Source of the DNA: Acidovorax sp. sic0104
Lineage (GTDB): Bacteria; Pseudomonadota; Gammaproteobacteria; Burkholderiales; Burkholderiaceae_C
DNA: 64,000 nucleotides
Direction: 5' to 3'
Assembly: GCF_019219095.1 (NCBI RefSeq)
Contig: NZ_JAHUWH010000001.1
Span: 186,001 to 250,000, forward strand
Position 1 is the first letter of the stretch. Each line of letters begins with the position of its first letter. The translations under genes were made by a program, and so were the position numbers. The notes below the pieces were generated by a model that was given only the letters and a program-made list of their open reading frames with translations, searched no databases and had not been told where the DNA came from. Below, piece by piece: positions 62,090-64,000 of this stretch.

Positions 62090-62833
62090 ATGACCACCGT
62101 ACAAAGCCTGGACCGCGCCATCGAGCTGCTGCGCTTGATTTCGTCCGAACACAAGTCCGGCGCCCGCCTGTCCAACCTGGTGGCCGCAAGCGGCCTGGCA
62201 CAGCCCACCGTGCACCGGCTGCTCAAGCAACTGGTCGAGGGCGGCCTCGTGATGCAGGACGCCCAACGCCGCTACCGCCTGGGCCACTTCGCGTACGAGT
62301 TGGGGCTGGTGGCATCCACCCACTTCAACCTGCGCGACCAATGCGCGCCCTTTCTGGCCCGCATCAGCGCCGAGACTGGGGACACCGCCTTTTTGGTGGT
62401 GCGCAGCGGCGCCGATTCTTTCTGCCTGGACCGTCAGTCGGGCAGCTTTCCCATCCAGGTGCTGACAGTGGAAGTGGGCAAGCGCCGCCCCCTGGGCATT
62501 GGCGGTGGTGGCCTGGCGCTGCTGAGCTTCATGCCCCCGAGCGAGCTGCCGGATGTGCTGGACCGCATCGAGCCGCAGCTCGCGGCCTACGGCGGCCTCA
62601 CGCGGCAGGTGCTGCTGGGGCTGATCCAGACTGCGCGCGCGCAGGGCTACGCCAGCATCACCAACTATGCGGTGGCTGGGGTGACGAGCATTGGCGTGCC
62701 CATCAGGGACCGTGGTGGCGTGGTCATTGGCGCGATCAGCGTGAGCGCGATGACGGCGCGCATGCAGCCACGGGAGGGGCTGGTGGTGCAGACGCTGCAG
62801 CGGGAGATTGCAGGGTTGCAGAAGGGGTTGTAG
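62090..62833 (+). CDS. IclR-family regulator
   Basis: This 247-residue IclR protein has the winged helix LDRAIELLRLISSEHKSGARLSNLVAASGLAQPTVHRLLKQL and a full effector domain (SFCLDRQSGSFPIQVLTVEVGKRRPLGIGGGGLALL). It is divergent from the CoA ligase operon, which it probably controls. A dyad and a half-site lie between them. Confidence 0.9.
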   Translation: MTTVQSLDRAIELLRLISSEHKSGARLSNLVAASGLAQPTVHRLLKQLVEGGLVMQDAQRRYRLGHFAYELGLVASTHFNLRDQCAPFLARISAETGDTAFLVVRSGADSFCLDRQSGSFPIQVLTVEVGKRRPLGIGGGGLALLSFMPPSELPDVLDRIEPQLAAYGGLTRQVLLGLIQTARAQGYASITNYAVAGVTSIGVPIRDRGGVVIGAISVSAMTARMQPREGLVVQTLQREIAGLQKGL

Positions 62834-62928
62834 GAGGTGCGGGCGCTGACGATGGCGGCATTGCAGCGATTGCGCCCTTCCACTAACACGGCTCCATGGT
62901 CGCTGGCCGACTGGACAGCGGATGGGCT

Positions 62929-62948
62929 CAAGAGACAGCAGTCTCTTG
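62929..62948. other. Short perfect hairpin between convergent genes
   Basis: CAAGAGAC-AGCA-GTCTCTTG, an 8-bp stem and 4-base loop, lies in the 173-base gap between the convergent IclR and OmpH-like genes. Neither side has a T tract, so termination is uncertain. Confidence 0.5.
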
Positions 62949-63006
62949 GCGTTCTACAAGGACGGCAGCTTCACTCAGGCCCAGCGCCGCAGTCAGCTGT
63001 CAGCTG

Positions 63007-63582
63007 TCACCGGGCTGCCGGTGCCATGGTGCCCAGCGCCTTGATCACCTGATCGGTGATATCCACCTTGGGCCCGACCAGCACGGCATCCCGCAGGATC
63101 AGGTCGTACTTTTCCTGTTTGAAGATCTGCCGGATCGCGCGGTGGGCCTGCTCCTCCAGGATGGCCATTTCCTCGTTGCGGCGCTGCGCCACCTCCTCAT
63201 TGAACTCGCGGCGCTTGCGCATCAGTTCCCGATCCCGATCGACGAGTTCGCGCTGCCGGCGCGCGCGCTCGTACTCAGTCAACGTGGGGCTGTTCTTGTC
63301 CAGTTCTTTGGCTGCGGCTTGCACGCGGGTAGCCTGCTCGTCCAGCTCCTTGTCTCTCTTGCCAAATTCGGCTGCCAGCTTGTCTCCTACGGACCTGGCG
63401 GGAAGGGACTCGCTCATCAGACGATCGAAGTTCACGTAGCCGATCTTCAGGTCCTGGGCCAGCGCCGGGAGCGGAGCCAGCCAAAGCGTGCAAACCGCCA
63501 CCATGCCGGCAGCCAAGGCAGCCGCTGCACGGCGGGCCACCGCGCAGGCAGCCGAGCAAAAGGTCTGATTGAGTGTGTTCAT
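63007..63582 (-). CDS. OmpH/Skp-like periplasmic chaperone
   Basis: This 191-residue protein has a long signal peptide (to about residue 42, APLPALAQ). It then has DLKIGYVNFDRLMSESLPARSVGDKLAAEF and a long charged coiled coil (about residues 65-150, ERARRQRELVDRDRELMRKRREF), the OmpH/Skp pattern. The usual neighbours bamA and lpxD are absent, so this is probably a second Skp-like copy. The start is ATG at 63580-63582. Confidence 0.88.
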   Translation of the reverse strand: MNTLNQTFCSAACAVARRAAAALAAGMVAVCTLWLAPLPALAQDLKIGYVNFDRLMSESLPARSVGDKLAAEFGKRDKELDEQATRVQAAAKELDKNSPTLTEYERARRQRELVDRDRELMRKRREFNEEVAQRRNEEMAILEEQAHRAIRQIFKQEKYDLILRDAVLVGPKVDITDQVIKALGTMAPAAR

Positions 63583-63811
63583 CAAAGTACCGTGCCGACT
63601 TGAGAGCTGGAGATACTGGATGGTATCGGGTACTTTTGAAAAGCTGCTGCTCCATGGCGGCGCCCCGGCTGACATTCGACGGTCTTGCAGGTTTCAAGAG
63701 CTTGCGAAGGGATGTCGCTGTGAGCAGAAGGTCGCAGAGCAAACCTGCATGCTCACGTGGCGCATGGTGCCGGCAGACTCGGCGCTCGAAGCGTTGGCGC
63801 TGCGCCGTGAA

Positions 63812-64000
63812 TCAGTCAGGCGCTTGCTCGACCGGATACGTCCCCGGCAACAGAATCGAGCGGTCCACCGTATTGATGTTCGTGTGGCCACAGAACGCCA
63901 TGGTGATGTCCAGCTCCTTCTGAATGATCTGCAGCGCACGCGTCACGCCCGCTTCTCCATAGGCACCCAGCCCATACAGAAAGCTCCGCCCGATCAGCGT
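63812..64000 (-). CDS. FMN-dependent alpha-hydroxy-acid dehydrogenase (LldD family), C-terminal 62 residues
   Basis: The gene enters from beyond the window; only the carboxyl end is present. It reads GRSFLYGLGAYGEAGVTRAL and then IIQKELDITMAFCGHTNINTV, the conserved last part of the L-lactate/glycolate/mandelate dehydrogenase barrel. The stop is TGA at 63812-63814. Lactate dehydrogenase is the commonest annotation for this ending, but the substrate cannot be decided from it. Confidence 0.9.
   Translation of the reverse strand, partial: TLIGRSFLYGLGAYGEAGVTRALQIIQKELDITMAFCGHTNINTVDRSILLPGTYPVEQAPD

Overview
The window is GC-rich, densely coding DNA from a betaproteobacterium, most likely a member of the Comamonadaceae close to Acidovorax. 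This rests on gene order and protein character: the rpoE-rseA-rseB-mucD-lepA-lepB-DUF4845-rnc block, the yceD-rpmF-plsX-fabHDG-acpP-fabF block, the rluC/rne divergent pair, and a dispersed TTTTGATAGCTGC-type repeat that I associate with that family. I found no tRNA, rRNA, CRISPR array, transposase or phage gene.

Layout. 1-16413 is conserved core. On the minus strand it runs from an ECF sigma factor (RpoE) with its anti-sigma system and MucD protease, through LepA, signal peptidase I, a DUF4845 protein and the first 45 codons of RNase III, and also carries the whole fatty-acid initiation/elongation operon. Maf and an RsmI-like methyltransferase lie on the plus strand. 16437-29428 holds a MORN/YwqK-like secreted protein, SppA, a Rieske protein, Gph, RluC, RNase E, YaaA, a prolyl-4-hydroxylase-like oxygenase, QueF and DNA polymerase IV.

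29564-50183 is metabolic and more accessory. One minus-strand run (34728-36284 down to 29564) encodes an ALDH7-type semialdehyde dehydrogenase, a DAO-type FAD oxidase, a periplasmic amino-acid-binding protein, an aminotransferase and a ThDP enzyme, next to a divergent LysR regulator. This looks like amino-acid catabolism of the lysine/pipecolate/aminoadipate type. A ClpP-like peptidase stands back to back with a SigJ/ECF41-like sigma factor. A diguanylate cyclase follows. Then an IclR regulator is divergent from a spermidine/putrescine-type ABC transporter joined to a three-subunit FAD/[2Fe-2S] dehydrogenase of the opine oxidase / hydroxyproline dehydrogenase type.

50358-55755 is a cell-envelope redox island: a di-haem cytochrome c, a cupredoxin-like protein, a secreted truncated haemoglobin, a DUF3034 outer-membrane protein, an RskA-type anti-sigma factor, its ECF sigma factor and a mono-haem cytochrome c. 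Three copies of one promoter (TGAATCC-N16-CGTA) are readable here. They lie in front of the sigma gene, the DUF3034-globin-cupredoxin operon and the small cytochrome, so the regulon can be proposed from sequence alone.

55760-64000 contains an EamA exporter and an IclR-controlled operon: CoA ligase, citryl-CoA lyase-like enzyme, an internally duplicated protein of unknown function, an SDR and a TctC-type binding protein. This probably covers uptake and cleavage of a di- or tricarboxylate. The window ends with an OmpH/Skp-like chaperone and the C-terminus of an FMN-dependent alpha-hydroxy-acid dehydrogenase.
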